Shown here: positions 20,243 through 28,782 of the stretch, in pieces
Layout: each line of letters begins with the position of its first letter
How positions within the stretch are numbered: the stretch's first letter is position 1
Source: Candidatus Avimicrobium faecavium
GTDB taxonomy: Bacteria > Bacillota > Clostridia > Oscillospirales > Ruminococcaceae
DNA: 35,338 nucleotides
Reading direction: 5' to 3'
Assembly: GCA_904419105.1 (NCBI GenBank)
Contig: CAJFQR010000003.1
Span: 1-35,338, forward strand
Made by a program: the position numbers and the translations under genes
The notes under the pieces: generated by a model
Database searches by the model: none
Seen by the model: the letters and a program-made list of their open reading frames with translations, nothing else
What the model was told of the DNA's origin: nothing

Positions 20243-21028
20243 TTATGCGGCCATGGCGCCGGCGAGGACATCGTGATCGACTTCCTCATAGCTGTCCAGG
20301 TCGTCCGGGAAGGAGACGGTGACCGCATCGCCGACGGCGTTGTACTCAATACTGATATCCATTACATAGCCCAGCGACTGGCCCTCAGCGGTCATATCCA
20401 TATCCATGTGGACATTGTCGCTGATGACATTGTATTCCTTGTCAATAACGCAGGTGCCGTTCATCTCATTGATGACAAAGCTGCCGGTCTCACCCAGGAT
20501 ATCGTCCATACCCTCCAGGGCGCCGTCCAGATAGTCGTTCAGGCGGTCCTGAGCGATGGAGTAGGTAAAGACATAGTTGCCGTTTTCGTCCTCGGTCATC
20601 TCCAGCTTTTCCATAAAATCGCGGGAGGTGGCGGTGTTCATCTGTGCCTGCCCGGCTACTTCCGAGTAGTCAAATGGAGCCTTGACCTTGGTGGAGCCGT
20701 CGCTCATATAGAAGTAACCGTCCTTGAAATACTCCTCCACCTGCATCGAGGTGCCCAGCACATCGGTGCTCAGGATCATGGCCATCTCCATATCGCTGGA
20801 GGTGGCATTCTTGAGCTGGATCCTGGCATCCATACCCATGGACAGGCTCATGCCGCCCATATCCATATCCATTGAAATGGTCATATCCCCGTCTACGGCA
20901 TCCAGCTCCTGGCTCTTGGCGATGGCCTGGTCGTAGATCTCCTCCGGTGTAAGTGCCTCTTCGCTGCTGCATCCGGTCATGGACAGCGCCAGTGTGGCGC
21001 CAAGGAGCAGCGCAAGCAGTTTTTTCAT
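20243..21028 (-). CDS. Putative lipoprotein (DUF6612-like)
   Basis: 261 aa; MKKLLALLLGATLALSMTGCSSEEAL lipobox; DGDMTISMDMDMGGMSLSM...YFYMSDG pattern. Confidence 0.7.
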   Translation of the reverse strand: MKKLLALLLGATLALSMTGCSSEEALTPEEIYDQAIAKSQELDAVDGDMTISMDMDMGGMSLSMGMDARIQLKNATSSDMEMAMILSTDVLGTSMQVEEYFKDGYFYMSDGSTKVKAPFDYSEVAGQAQMNTATSRDFMEKLEMTEDENGNYVFTYSIAQDRLNDYLDGALEGMDDILGETGSFVINEMNGTCVIDKEYNVISDNVHMDMDMTAEGQSLGYVMDISIEYNAVGDAVTVSFPDDLDSYEEVDHDVLAGAMAA

Positions 21029-21214
21029 ACAGATCTCCTCCTGTTCCGCCGCCGGGCCGTCTGTCCGGCGGAGCCGATGGGTTTCATTTATCTCTATCTT
21101 ACCAGACTTTCCAGCCCTTTACAAGTGCCGTATTGTAGAAATTGCCCGCTTATTTTGGGGTACATTCGCTGAACATCCGGGCAGGATTACCAAAAAAATC
21201 TTTCCCCTTTGGAC

Positions 21215-21252
21215 AAAAAAGACCGGACCCGGGAGATCGTCCCGAGTCCGGT
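21215..21252 (-). terminator. Rho-independent terminator
   Basis: ACCGGACCCGGG...CCCGAGTCCGGT flanked by an A-tract (T-tract on minus). Confidence 0.8.
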
Positions 21253-21263
21253 AACCCTCTGTT

Positions 21264-21851
21264 TTATTCGGCGCCGCCCTCATCGGAAGCCTGCGGCTGC
21301 AGCAGTTCGGTGAGGATGTTCTTCACTGTTTCATATCGGTCCGGATCGTAGCTGTCGTACCGGTTCGGGCTGCCGGCGTCGGCCAGCAGTGCCAGGCTTT
21401 CGGCGTCCCCTGCCAGCACTCCTTCCGCGGCACCGGTGACGGCATAGAAGGTCTCCCGCACCATCTCCAGCGTATCCGGGGCGGCGGCATTCATCCAGGC
21501 GGTCACTCCCTGGCGCAGCGTCTCCTCGTCGGCGGTGTCATAGCCCTCGGCGTAGTTCAAGATGCCGCAGGCGGCGATGTACACCTTCAGGCTGCTTCCG
21601 GCGGTGCCTGGCTGGTAAGCGGTCAGGGCGTCCATCATCTCGGTAACGGCGGAGGTGTCCAGCGGCTCGCCGGAACCGGGCTCACTGGAGCCAAGCTCGC
21701 TGGAGCCAGGCTCACTGGAGCCAGGCTCGCTGGAGGATACCTCGCCGGAAGCGGATCCGCCGGAGCTGCCGGTACCGGTTGTGCTGCACCCGGCCAACAG
21801 ACAGAGCCCGGCGGCGAGGCACAGGGCAAGAAGTCGTTTCATATCATTCAC
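21264..21851 (-). CDS. Putative lipoprotein with Ser/Glu/Pro repeat linker
   Basis: 195 aa; MNDMKRLLALCLAAGLCLLAGCSTTGT lipobox; SSEPGSSEPGSSELGSSEPG. Confidence 0.7.
   Translation of the reverse strand: MNDMKRLLALCLAAGLCLLAGCSTTGTGSSGGSASGEVSSSEPGSSEPGSSELGSSEPGSGEPLDTSAVTEMMDALTAYQPGTAGSSLKVYIAACGILNYAEGYDTADEETLRQGVTAWMNAAAPDTLEMVRETFYAVTGAAEGVLAGDAESLALLADAGSPNRYDSYDPDRYETVKNILTELLQPQASDEGGAE
21673..21732 (-). repeat. 15-bp tandem repeat, 4 copies, in a lipoprotein linker
   Basis: GAACCGGGCTCACTG / GAGCCAAGCTCGCTG / GAGCCAGGCTCACTG / GAGCCAGGCTCGCTG (forward). Confidence 0.85.
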
Positions 21852-21929
21852 TTCCTTTCCCCACTATTGTAGCCCGGCTTTGTGACCGCTGCCGCAAAAA
21901 AGCGGAAACTTTTCGTGAACAGCGCCCGG

Positions 21930-22424
21930 TCATCCGGCGGTCTTCTGGAAGGCGATGCGCTCCTCGTGGTCCCGCACATAGACAATGCCGCACTGGGTAA
22001 AGCCGTTTTTCTCCAGTGTGTGGCGCATCGGCCGGTTGTCCCGGTGTGTGTCGATGCGCACATTGCCGCACTGGTCATAGCACCACTGCAGGCAGAAGCT
22101 GCCGACCCCATGGGTGGAGCGGTCGCTGGTGATCCGGTGGACCACACCGTAGGGGGCGTCGTTCAGCCAGGCGCCGTCAAAGATCTCGGCGTAGTCCGCC
22201 TCCTCCCGCCCGGTGTAGAAGGCGAAGGTGCCCACCACCCGGCCGCCGTCATCCTCACAGACGTAGCTGATGCCGGTTGCGATGTCCTCCTTCAGCGTGT
22301 CCTCCGCCGGGAAGCCCTCCGGCCACTGGGTCGGGTTGCCGTTTGCCGCCATAAAGGCCCGGGCCCCGGCGTAGAGCTCCTGCATCCGGGGGAGGTCCTC
22401 CGGTCTTGAGTGTCTGATGCGCAT
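21930..22424 (-). CDS. GNAT family N-acetyltransferase
   Basis: 164 aa; MRIRHSRPEDLPRMQELYAGARAFM...VHRITSDRSTHGVGSFCLQWC...RIDTHRDNRPMRHTLEKNGFTQCGIV. Confidence 0.9.
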   Translation of the reverse strand: MRIRHSRPEDLPRMQELYAGARAFMAANGNPTQWPEGFPAEDTLKEDIATGISYVCEDDGGRVVGTFAFYTGREEADYAEIFDGAWLNDAPYGVVHRITSDRSTHGVGSFCLQWCYDQCGNVRIDTHRDNRPMRHTLEKNGFTQCGIVYVRDHEERIAFQKTAG

Positions 22425-22508
22425 AACTATTCTCCTCCTGTCCCCGCGGGGAGTGTTTTTTACTATGATAGCGGAAAAAAGCCGCCGCTGTCAACCGCCC
22501 GATACGAA

Positions 22509-22534
22509 AAAACGCCGGCGTTGACCGGCGTTTT
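22509..22534 (-). terminator. Rho-independent terminator
   Basis: AAAACGCCGGcgttgaCCGGCGTTTT. Confidence 0.8.
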
Positions 22535-22543
22535 CCATACCCC

Positions 22544-23275
22544 TCAGAGCACCTTCGAGAGGAAATCCTGCAAACGGGGGTTCTGCGGGTGGGCAAAGAG
22601 CTCGGCGGGGGTGTTCTCCTCGAGCATCCTGCCGCCGTCCAGGAAGATGACCCGGGTGGCCACCTCCCGGGCAAAGCCCATCTCGTGGGTGACCAGCACC
22701 ATCGTCATACCGGCCTCGGCCAGCTCCTTCATGACATCCAGCACCTCCCCGACCATCTCCGGATCCAGAGCGGAGGTGGGCTCGTCAAAGAGCATGATCT
22801 CCGGCTCCATGCACAGGCTTCGGGCGATGGCCACACGCTGCTTCTGGCCGCCGGAGAGCTTGGACGGGTAGGCGTCCCGCTTGTCCGCCAGGCCCACACG
22901 GGCCAGCAGTTCCATGGCCCGCTGTTCTGCCGCGGCCTTGTCCAGGCCGAGCACCTGCATCGGCGCCAGCGTCAGGTTTTCCAGCACCGTCATGTGCGGG
23001 AACAGGTTGAAGTGCTGGAACACGAATCCGATCTTGATACGCAGCTTTTCCAGCTTCTTGTGGTCCTTTGTGTCCAGATCCAGCAGCTCGCCGTCGATGT
23101 ACACCTCGCCCTCCTCCGGCTTTTCCAGACCGGCGATGCACCGCAGCAATGTGGACTTGCCCGAGCCGGAGGGACCGATCAGGCAGATGATCTCCCCCTT
23201 TTCCACCTCGAGGTTCGCGTGGTCGACGGCCTTGAGGTCGCCGAAACTTTTGGATACATTCTTCAGACTAATCAC
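22544..23275 (-). CDS. Polar amino acid ABC transporter, ATP-binding protein (GlnQ-like)
   Basis: 243 aa; [46 protein letters not shown]. Confidence 0.96.
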   Translation of the reverse strand: MISLKNVSKSFGDLKAVDHANLEVEKGEIICLIGPSGSGKSTLLRCIAGLEKPEEGEVYIDGELLDLDTKDHKKLEKLRIKIGFVFQHFNLFPHMTVLENLTLAPMQVLGLDKAAAEQRAMELLARVGLADKRDAYPSKLSGGQKQRVAIARSLCMEPEIMLFDEPTSALDPEMVGEVLDVMKELAEAGMTMVLVTHEMGFAREVATRVIFLDGGRMLEENTPAELFAHPQNPRLQDFLSKVL

Positions 23276-23951
23276 TGAGGGCCATCCTTTCCTCCAGCCT
23301 CTTGGAGAAGCGGGAAATCGTGAGTGTAAGTGCCAGATAGATCACCGATGCCATCAGCAGCGGCGGCACATAGTTGTAGGTACGGGTGCCGATGGTCTTG
23401 GCCGCCTGCAGCAGCTCCACCACGCCGATGGTGGACAGCAGCGACGAGTCCTTGATCAGCGTGATGAACTCGCTGACCATCGGCGGGATGATGCGCTTGA
23501 AGGCCTGGGGCAGGATGATGTAGCGCATCATCTGGATATAGCCCAGGCCCAGCGTCTCACTGGCTTCCCACTGGCCCTTGTCCACCGCCTGGATCGCCGA
23601 GCGGATCAGCTCGGAGGTGTAGGCGCCGGAGTTGATGGCCATGGCCACCACGCCGATGACATAGACGCTGGGGTTAAAGGGCTCGCCGGTGATGGCCCGG
23701 ACGATGGACGGCACACCGAGGTAGAAGAACAGGATCTGCAGCATCATTGGCGTGCCGCGGATCACCTCCACATAGACGGTGGCGATGCCGTGGGTGATCT
23801 TGTTCCTGGAGATGCGCCCGGCGGCTCCCAGCACACCGAGCACCAGACCGCACACCAGCGCCGCCGCGGCAATCCCGATCGAGATACCCGCCGACCGCAG
23901 CAGAAAGGTGATGTTTTCGGCGGTGAGATATTTTTCCAAAATAGTCTGCAT
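23268..23951 (-). CDS. Amino acid ABC transporter permease (HisM/GlnP-like)
   Basis: ATG at 23951; [22 protein letters not shown]...[29 protein letters not shown]. Confidence 0.95.
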   Translation of the reverse strand: MQTILEKYLTAENITFLLRSAGISIGIAAAALVCGLVLGVLGAAGRISRNKITHGIATVYVEVIRGTPMMLQILFFYLGVPSIVRAITGEPFNPSVYVIGVVAMAINSGAYTSELIRSAIQAVDKGQWEASETLGLGYIQMMRYIILPQAFKRIIPPMVSEFITLIKDSSLLSTIGVVELLQAAKTIGTRTYNYVPPLLMASVIYLALTLTISRFSKRLEERMALSD

Positions 23952-24023
23952 ACTGCCTCCTGGTTTCAAAACGATGTGAAAATCATACCATATCCCGGTC
24001 CGGTTTGCAAACCCCCGGGACGG

Positions 24024-24055
24024 AAAAACAGCTTTGCGGCGCCGCCGCAAAGCTG
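24024..24055 (-). terminator. Rho-independent terminator downstream of the substrate-binding protein
   Basis: Minus: CAGCTTTGCGGCGGCGCCGCAAAGCTGTTTTT. Confidence 0.75.
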
Positions 24056-24076
24056 CTTGCCGGTATCACTGCGGTG

Positions 24077-24967
24077 TCAGGCCGCCGCCTCCTCCAAAGC
24101 AGGCTCCTCCGCCGGAGCTTCGCTGGAGTTGTCGGTCTCGGCGTCTGCCTCCGCGCCGTCGCCGCCCAGGCCCCACTTGGCCTTGAACTCTTCATAGGCA
24201 TCGGAAGCCCGGAACTGGGCGATGGCGTTATTGACCTCCTCGAGCAGGGCGTCGTTGCCGGTGCGCACGATAACCGAGTTCTCCTCGTCGATGAGCGGGG
24301 TCTCCATCACAACGAAACCGTTGGCCTCGGCGTAGTTCTCACCGACCACGCCGTCACAGACCACCGCATCCAGCGCGCCGTTTTTCAGCGCCTCGAACAT
24401 GACGGTGTAGTCGCCGGTGTTGACCACGTTGGCGCCGATCAGCTGCTCCTTGGCAGCCGCCTCACCGGTGGTGCCCAGGCCGGCGCCGACGGTGAGCCCC
24501 TCAAACTGGTCGAAGCTGGTAATGGTAGAGCCCGCCGGCAGCACGACCACCTGCTTGCTCTCCAGATAGGGATCGCTGAACAGGCACTCACGCTCCGGAT
24601 TATAGGTGAAGGCCGCGACGCCGAGGTCAATCTGGCCGGACTGGAGCGCCGTGATGATGGTGGAGAAGTCCATCTGCTGCCAGACCACCTTCACCGGCTT
24701 GTCTTCGGTGCCCATATAGGTGGCCAGCTCCTCCATCATGTCGATGTCAAAGCCCTCGAGCTCGCCGGTGGTGGAAAGGCTCTCATAGGGCGGGTAGTCG
24801 GCAGAGACACCGACGACGATCTCACCCGGGGTGAGGATCTCGTTCTCATAGGCCTTGCCGGTGTAGGTCTCGGCGGTGGAGGACTCCTCGCCGCCGGAGC
24901 AGGCGGTCAGCGAAAGGGCCATGGCGGCCGCCAGCGCAGCGGCGGCGATCTTCTTGAGATTCAGCAT
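24077..24967 (-). CDS. Amino acid ABC transporter substrate-binding lipoprotein (SBP family 3)
   Basis: 296 aa; LTACSGGEES lipobox; GEIVVGVSADYPPYESLSTTGELEGFDIDMMEELATYMG. Confidence 0.95.
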   Translation of the reverse strand: MLNLKKIAAAALAAAMALSLTACSGGEESSTAETYTGKAYENEILTPGEIVVGVSADYPPYESLSTTGELEGFDIDMMEELATYMGTEDKPVKVVWQQMDFSTIITALQSGQIDLGVAAFTYNPERECLFSDPYLESKQVVVLPAGSTITSFDQFEGLTVGAGLGTTGEAAAKEQLIGANVVNTGDYTVMFEALKNGALDAVVCDGVVGENYAEANGFVVMETPLIDEENSVIVRTGNDALLEEVNNAIAQFRASDAYEEFKAKWGLGGDGAEADAETDNSSEAPAEEPALEEAAA

Positions 24968-25024
24968 ATCCGATTTCTCCTTTTTGTTATCAATATCAAA
25001 AATACAACAGATCGTATGAAAAAC

Positions 25025-25918
25025 TCAGTGGGTGATGATGGCAAACCCCTCGTACTCGTATCGCTTGAGGCCGGTGCTGCCGACCTCGTCCGGGGCCTTG
25101 CCGGCGAGCACCTCGCCGAGGGCCGCCGCCGTCTTGCCGAGGAAGCTGCCGTCGCAGAAGGGCTCATTGTGGGAGCAGATCAGCTTATAATCCGAAAACT
25201 GTTCCGCCAACCCCGCCATCGTCTTCTGATAGATGGCCAGCAGCTCAGGCACCGGTTTTTCGCTGTTCAGGTCCACATAGAGGGCCGCCGGGTAGAAGCT
25301 GTCCCCGGTGAAGAGGAGCTTCTTTTCCGCATCATAGAGCATGATGCTGTCCGGCGAATGGCCCGGTGTATTCACAACGGTGAGCTTCCAGCCGCCGAGG
25401 TCAAACACCGTCCCCTCCGGCGCCGGCGTGGCGGCAAAGGGCTGGATCGTGTACCCGGCCGGGTCAAAGCCGACTGGCCAGGGCTGCGAGTTGGAGCCCG
25501 GCACCATATTCACCGCCAGCTCCTCCTGGCTGAAGCCCGCCGCCGCCCGGGCAATGGCCTCCGGGCAGTCGGGGATGTACACCGTCTCAAACTGGTGATT
25601 GCCGCCGACATGGTCAAAATGGGTGTGGGTGTTCACCACAAACACCGGCTTATCGGTGAGGGCCTCCACCACCGCCTTGATGTCGCCGATGCCAAGGCCG
25701 CTGTCGATGAGCATCGCCTTGCCGCTGCCCTCCACCAGGAAGGAGATGACCTCCTGGAAGTGCCCCGGCTCGTAGATGGCCCAGAGCCCCTCTCGCAGCT
25801 TGTGCACCTCAAACCAATCGTCCGAGCTCGCCGCCTGCGGATAGGCCTTCCAACCGGCCCTGGGCAGCGCGTCCGCCCAGGCCGGGCGCTGCATCGCGGT
25901 ATCCATTTCCTCTGCCAT
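25025..25918 (-). CDS. MBL-fold metallo-hydrolase
   Basis: ATG at 25918 with SD GAAGGAGG; VVNTHTHFDHVGGNHQF, NTPGHSPDSIMLYD, LFTGDSFYP. Confidence 0.92.
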   Translation of the reverse strand: MAEEMDTAMQRPAWADALPRAGWKAYPQAASSDDWFEVHKLREGLWAIYEPGHFQEVISFLVEGSGKAMLIDSGLGIGDIKAVVEALTDKPVFVVNTHTHFDHVGGNHQFETVYIPDCPEAIARAAAGFSQEELAVNMVPGSNSQPWPVGFDPAGYTIQPFAATPAPEGTVFDLGGWKLTVVNTPGHSPDSIMLYDAEKKLLFTGDSFYPAALYVDLNSEKPVPELLAIYQKTMAGLAEQFSDYKLICSHNEPFCDGSFLGKTAAALGEVLAGKAPDEVGSTGLKRYEYEGFAIITH

Positions 25919-25944
25919 CTTTGCTCCCTCCTTCGTGATGATGC

Positions 25945-25978
25945 GTATAATTATACATCGATGATTCATCGCTGTCAA
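25945..25978 (-). promoter_or_regulatory. Perfect sigma-A promoter (TTGACA-17-TATAAT) with palindromic operator-like sites
   Basis: -35 25978-25973, -10 25955-25950; palindromes GTATAATTATAC (25945-25956) and CGATGATTCATCG (25959-25971). Confidence 0.75.
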
Positions 25979-26072
25979 CTGGTAATTTATCCAAACCGGA
26001 AGAAAAATCGCCGAATAATCCGCATATTTTACCAAATTACCGGCAGTTTTTTCAAAAGGCGGCAAAAGAAGA

Positions 26073-26101
26073 GCCGGTATACTGTGAAAGAGTATACCGG
26101 C
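26073..26101 (-). terminator. Terminator-like hairpin after the AraC regulator
   Basis: GCCGGTATACT...AGTATACCGGC. Confidence 0.6.
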
Positions 26102-26112
26102 AGGCTGCATAT

Positions 26113-27003
26113 TCACTTGGTAAACCGTTCGCGGTAGGCACGGCGGGCCCGGGATGGCGAGATGCCAAAGGCCTCCTTGTACACCCGGGAGAGATGGAAC
26201 GGCGAGGAGAAACCAAGATCCGAGGCCACCAGCTCCAGCGTCAGGTTGGAGGTGTTGATGAGCTCCTCCGCCAGACGGATCTTCAGCCCCATAAAGTACC
26301 GGCTCGGCGAGGTGCCCATAATCTCGTTGAAGGTCTTGTTCAGGCGGCTCTCGCTGGTCTCCAGGGCCTTAATCATCGCATTGACCCGCAGCGGCCGGTC
26401 CATACCGGCCATCGCCAGCTCCACCGCCCGTTCAATCAGGTCGGCCTGGTTCTGGGTCACCGGGTATTTTTCCGCGGCGGCGGCGCAGACCTTTTCCGGA
26501 ATCAGATCCCGCAGGGCCAGCATTATGGCCGCCTGGAGAAGAATCGTCCCGCCAAACTGCCGGGCGTCCATCTGCCGGATGCCGATGTCAAGCAGTTCCT
26601 CCATCCGGCCGGTGTCGCTCAGCGGGAACACCAGCTTGCCCGCCTCCCGGCTGATGCCGCAGAGGGTCCGTTCGAGGTAAACCGGTTCCACCAGGAAGTG
26701 GACCGAGCGGCAGCGCAGCGCATCCCCGTCCTGCGGGGCCAGTGTGAACGGCCGGAACGGCAGGAGCAGCACGGCGCTGCCCGCCTTCAGCGTGCCGGTG
26801 AGCCCATCCTGCCCGACCACGGCCGAGCCGCCGGTGCACAGAAGGAGTTCAAAATCGCTGATGACATACTCCGCCTCATTGCGTTCTCCCTGCCATTCAC
26901 AGGTTTCAACATTGCGAATCGCAAAATGCAGCCGGTCCAGTCCGCCACTGTGGGATCTGCGCGCGGTCGGGACCTTGTGCTCTTCCAATCGTTTCAGTGC
27001 CAT
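26113..27003 (-). CDS. AraC family transcriptional regulator
   Basis: ATG at 27003; C-terminal LTLELVASDLGFSSPFHLSRVYKEAFGISPSRARRAYRERF HTH. Confidence 0.93.
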   Translation of the reverse strand: MALKRLEEHKVPTARRSHSGGLDRLHFAIRNVETCEWQGERNEAEYVISDFELLLCTGGSAVVGQDGLTGTLKAGSAVLLLPFRPFTLAPQDGDALRCRSVHFLVEPVYLERTLCGISREAGKLVFPLSDTGRMEELLDIGIRQMDARQFGGTILLQAAIMLALRDLIPEKVCAAAAEKYPVTQNQADLIERAVELAMAGMDRPLRVNAMIKALETSESRLNKTFNEIMGTSPSRYFMGLKIRLAEELINTSNLTLELVASDLGFSSPFHLSRVYKEAFGISPSRARRAYRERFTK

Positions 27004-27031
27004 AACGTATCGCCTCCACTTTGTTAAGTCT

Positions 27032-27060
27032 ATTATACCGGAAAATGTCCCCAGCTTCAA
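27032..27060 (-). promoter_or_regulatory. Promoter of the AraC regulator (TTGAAG-17-TATAAT)
   Basis: -35 27060-27055, -10 27037-27032. Confidence 0.6.
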
Positions 27061-27348
27061 GCTATAACGGTTTTATTTTCTATATATTCCTCTCAAAAAA
27101 TCGCCGTCAACGAATATTTTTTATGAAAATGCCCGGATCTTCCCTCTTTCCGGACGAACCGGCTCCCCAAACAGCGGCAAAAAAATTCCCGGAAGGCCGA
27201 AGCCCTCCGGGAACGGAGAAAAAGAAACACACATCTGCCGCAGCGCCGGCGAAAAAAATTGGAGAGCGCCGGGCCCGGCTTTCGTATGCTTTCCCAAACA
27301 TCGGGCAGACACTTGCTCTTCTTCCGCCGATGGTGTTGGGCCTTATCG

Positions 27349-27610
27349 CAGAGGGGAACGCCCCTCTGCCGGGTGCGGAGAGAAAGGCTGTCGGGACCAG
27401 ACCTCCGCATCCGGCAGAAGAGGGGGGCTCTTCGCCCCCCTTCCCCTGTCTCACCCCCGCCGACGGAACGGGGGCTGTTTTTAGATTTGGCAGAAGCTAT
27501 CAGCTGATGCTTCTATCCGTCCACGATGTTTTAAGCGTCAGCTTAAAACTCATAGGGATTGGACCGCGAGTTTGCGCAGCAAACTCGTAGGGAGGTAAGC
27601 GAAGCTTACC
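27349..27610. repeat. Dense array of consecutive palindromes/hairpins
   Basis: CAGAGGGGaacgCCCCTCTG (27349-27368); CTGCCGGGTGCGGAG...CTCCGCATCCGGCAG (27366-27417); GGGGGGC-tcttc-GCCCCCC; CCCCCG...CGGGGG; AGAAGC..GCTTCT; GTTTTAAGCgtcaGCTTAAAAC (27528-27549); CGAGTTTGCgcaGCAAACTCG (27567-27587); GGTAAGCgaaGCTTACC (27594-27610). Confidence 0.85.
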
Positions 27611-28706
27611 GACCGGTGTCAGGGTTTACCTTACCATCGTCGGTGGTGGTGTCGTCCTTGTCCTCGGTGACGGTCTTCTCGTCCAGCTCTACATCGGAGA
27701 CAGCGTAGCTGCTCAGAGTGCGGGTGCGGATTCTCCAGGCCTCGTAGTCCTCGTCCCACTCGGCATCTACATCGACAGCGCCGTCAGCGGATACGCCGTA
27801 GATGAAGGAATCCTCAGGAGCGTAGATGTAGAGGTAACCGTTGCGGTTGAAGGAAGGAGTACCGGAGAAGGTCAGGAAGTCGATGTTGGCATAGCTGTAC
27901 ATGTCAGCGAATTCCTTGTTGTGGTTGGTATTCCAGGACAGGTTCAGGCGGCCCTGACCGGTCACATTGACGGTGAACATGGCCTCATCGCCGAACTCGA
28001 TGTCGATCTCGCCCAGGTCGTCCTCAAAAGCAACAATACCGGTGAAGCCTACATCCAGAGTGTCATCACCGTCAAACTTCTTAACGATGTTGTCGTTAGT
28101 GCCATCGGGAGCGTAGGAGATGTTTACCGCATAGCTATGCTCGGCGTTGCGGGCACGGGCAGCAGTGGTGCCAACCTTAATGGTACCAGCCAGGTCAGCA
28201 ATCTTGTTGGTGTCATTCTCAGGCAGAGTGATAACAACAGACCAGATACGGCCATCAACACCCTCATCAGTTACATCGGGGCGATCATCAGATACATCAT
28301 AGTTTACAAGTTTTACATCAACCTCGGCATCGCCCTCGTCCCAGTCAGCATAAGCGCGCACGGACTTGTCATAATCGAAGTCGTTGTTGTACTTGTACCA
28401 CCTGATTTCATCGGTGCCACCTACATCGAAGGTATCGTTGGCGCCATTTCCTTCTTTCCAGATGGACAGCGGGATAGCGACCTGGTCACCGCCCTCAAGC
28501 TGCACATCCTCAGTAATATCAAAAATCGAGGTGGCCTTACCGTCAGCATTCAGCAGGAACATATAGTTGTTCTCAGCAATAGCATCACCAACGCTGCCTC
28601 TCAGACCAATGACAGGTGTTACATCACCAGTATCGGCAGCAAAGGCAACAGTACCCATACCCGCAGCCATAACGGCAGCCAGAGTAAGAGCAAGAATCTT
28701 CTTCAT
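27606..28706 (-). CDS. Secreted acidic surface protein of unknown function ending in NPDTGR
   Basis: MKKILALTLAAVMAAGMGTVAFA-ADTG signal peptide; SD AGGAGG; Thr/Asp-rich C-terminal linker then KVNPDTGR stop. Confidence 0.8.
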   Translation of the reverse strand: MKKILALTLAAVMAAGMGTVAFAADTGDVTPVIGLRGSVGDAIAENNYMFLLNADGKATSIFDITEDVQLEGGDQVAIPLSIWKEGNGANDTFDVGGTDEIRWYKYNNDFDYDKSVRAYADWDEGDAEVDVKLVNYDVSDDRPDVTDEGVDGRIWSVVITLPENDTNKIADLAGTIKVGTTAARARNAEHSYAVNISYAPDGTNDNIVKKFDGDDTLDVGFTGIVAFEDDLGEIDIEFGDEAMFTVNVTGQGRLNLSWNTNHNKEFADMYSYANIDFLTFSGTPSFNRNGYLYIYAPEDSFIYGVSADGAVDVDAEWDEDYEAWRIRTRTLSSYAVSDVELDEKTVTEDKDDTTTDDGKVNPDTGR

Positions 28707-28782
28707 TGTCATTTTCCTCCTAAAAGTTTTTCTCACAATCAACAGGCTCTCCCGTCGAATGAGATCCTGTCGTTGTGATGCC

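Noticed and set aside
27107-27454. 115 aa minus ORF in the AraC/surface-protein intergenic region
   Set aside because: Overlaps strong palindromes, has mixed-composition translation, and several frames are equally open; no SD-start combination stood out.
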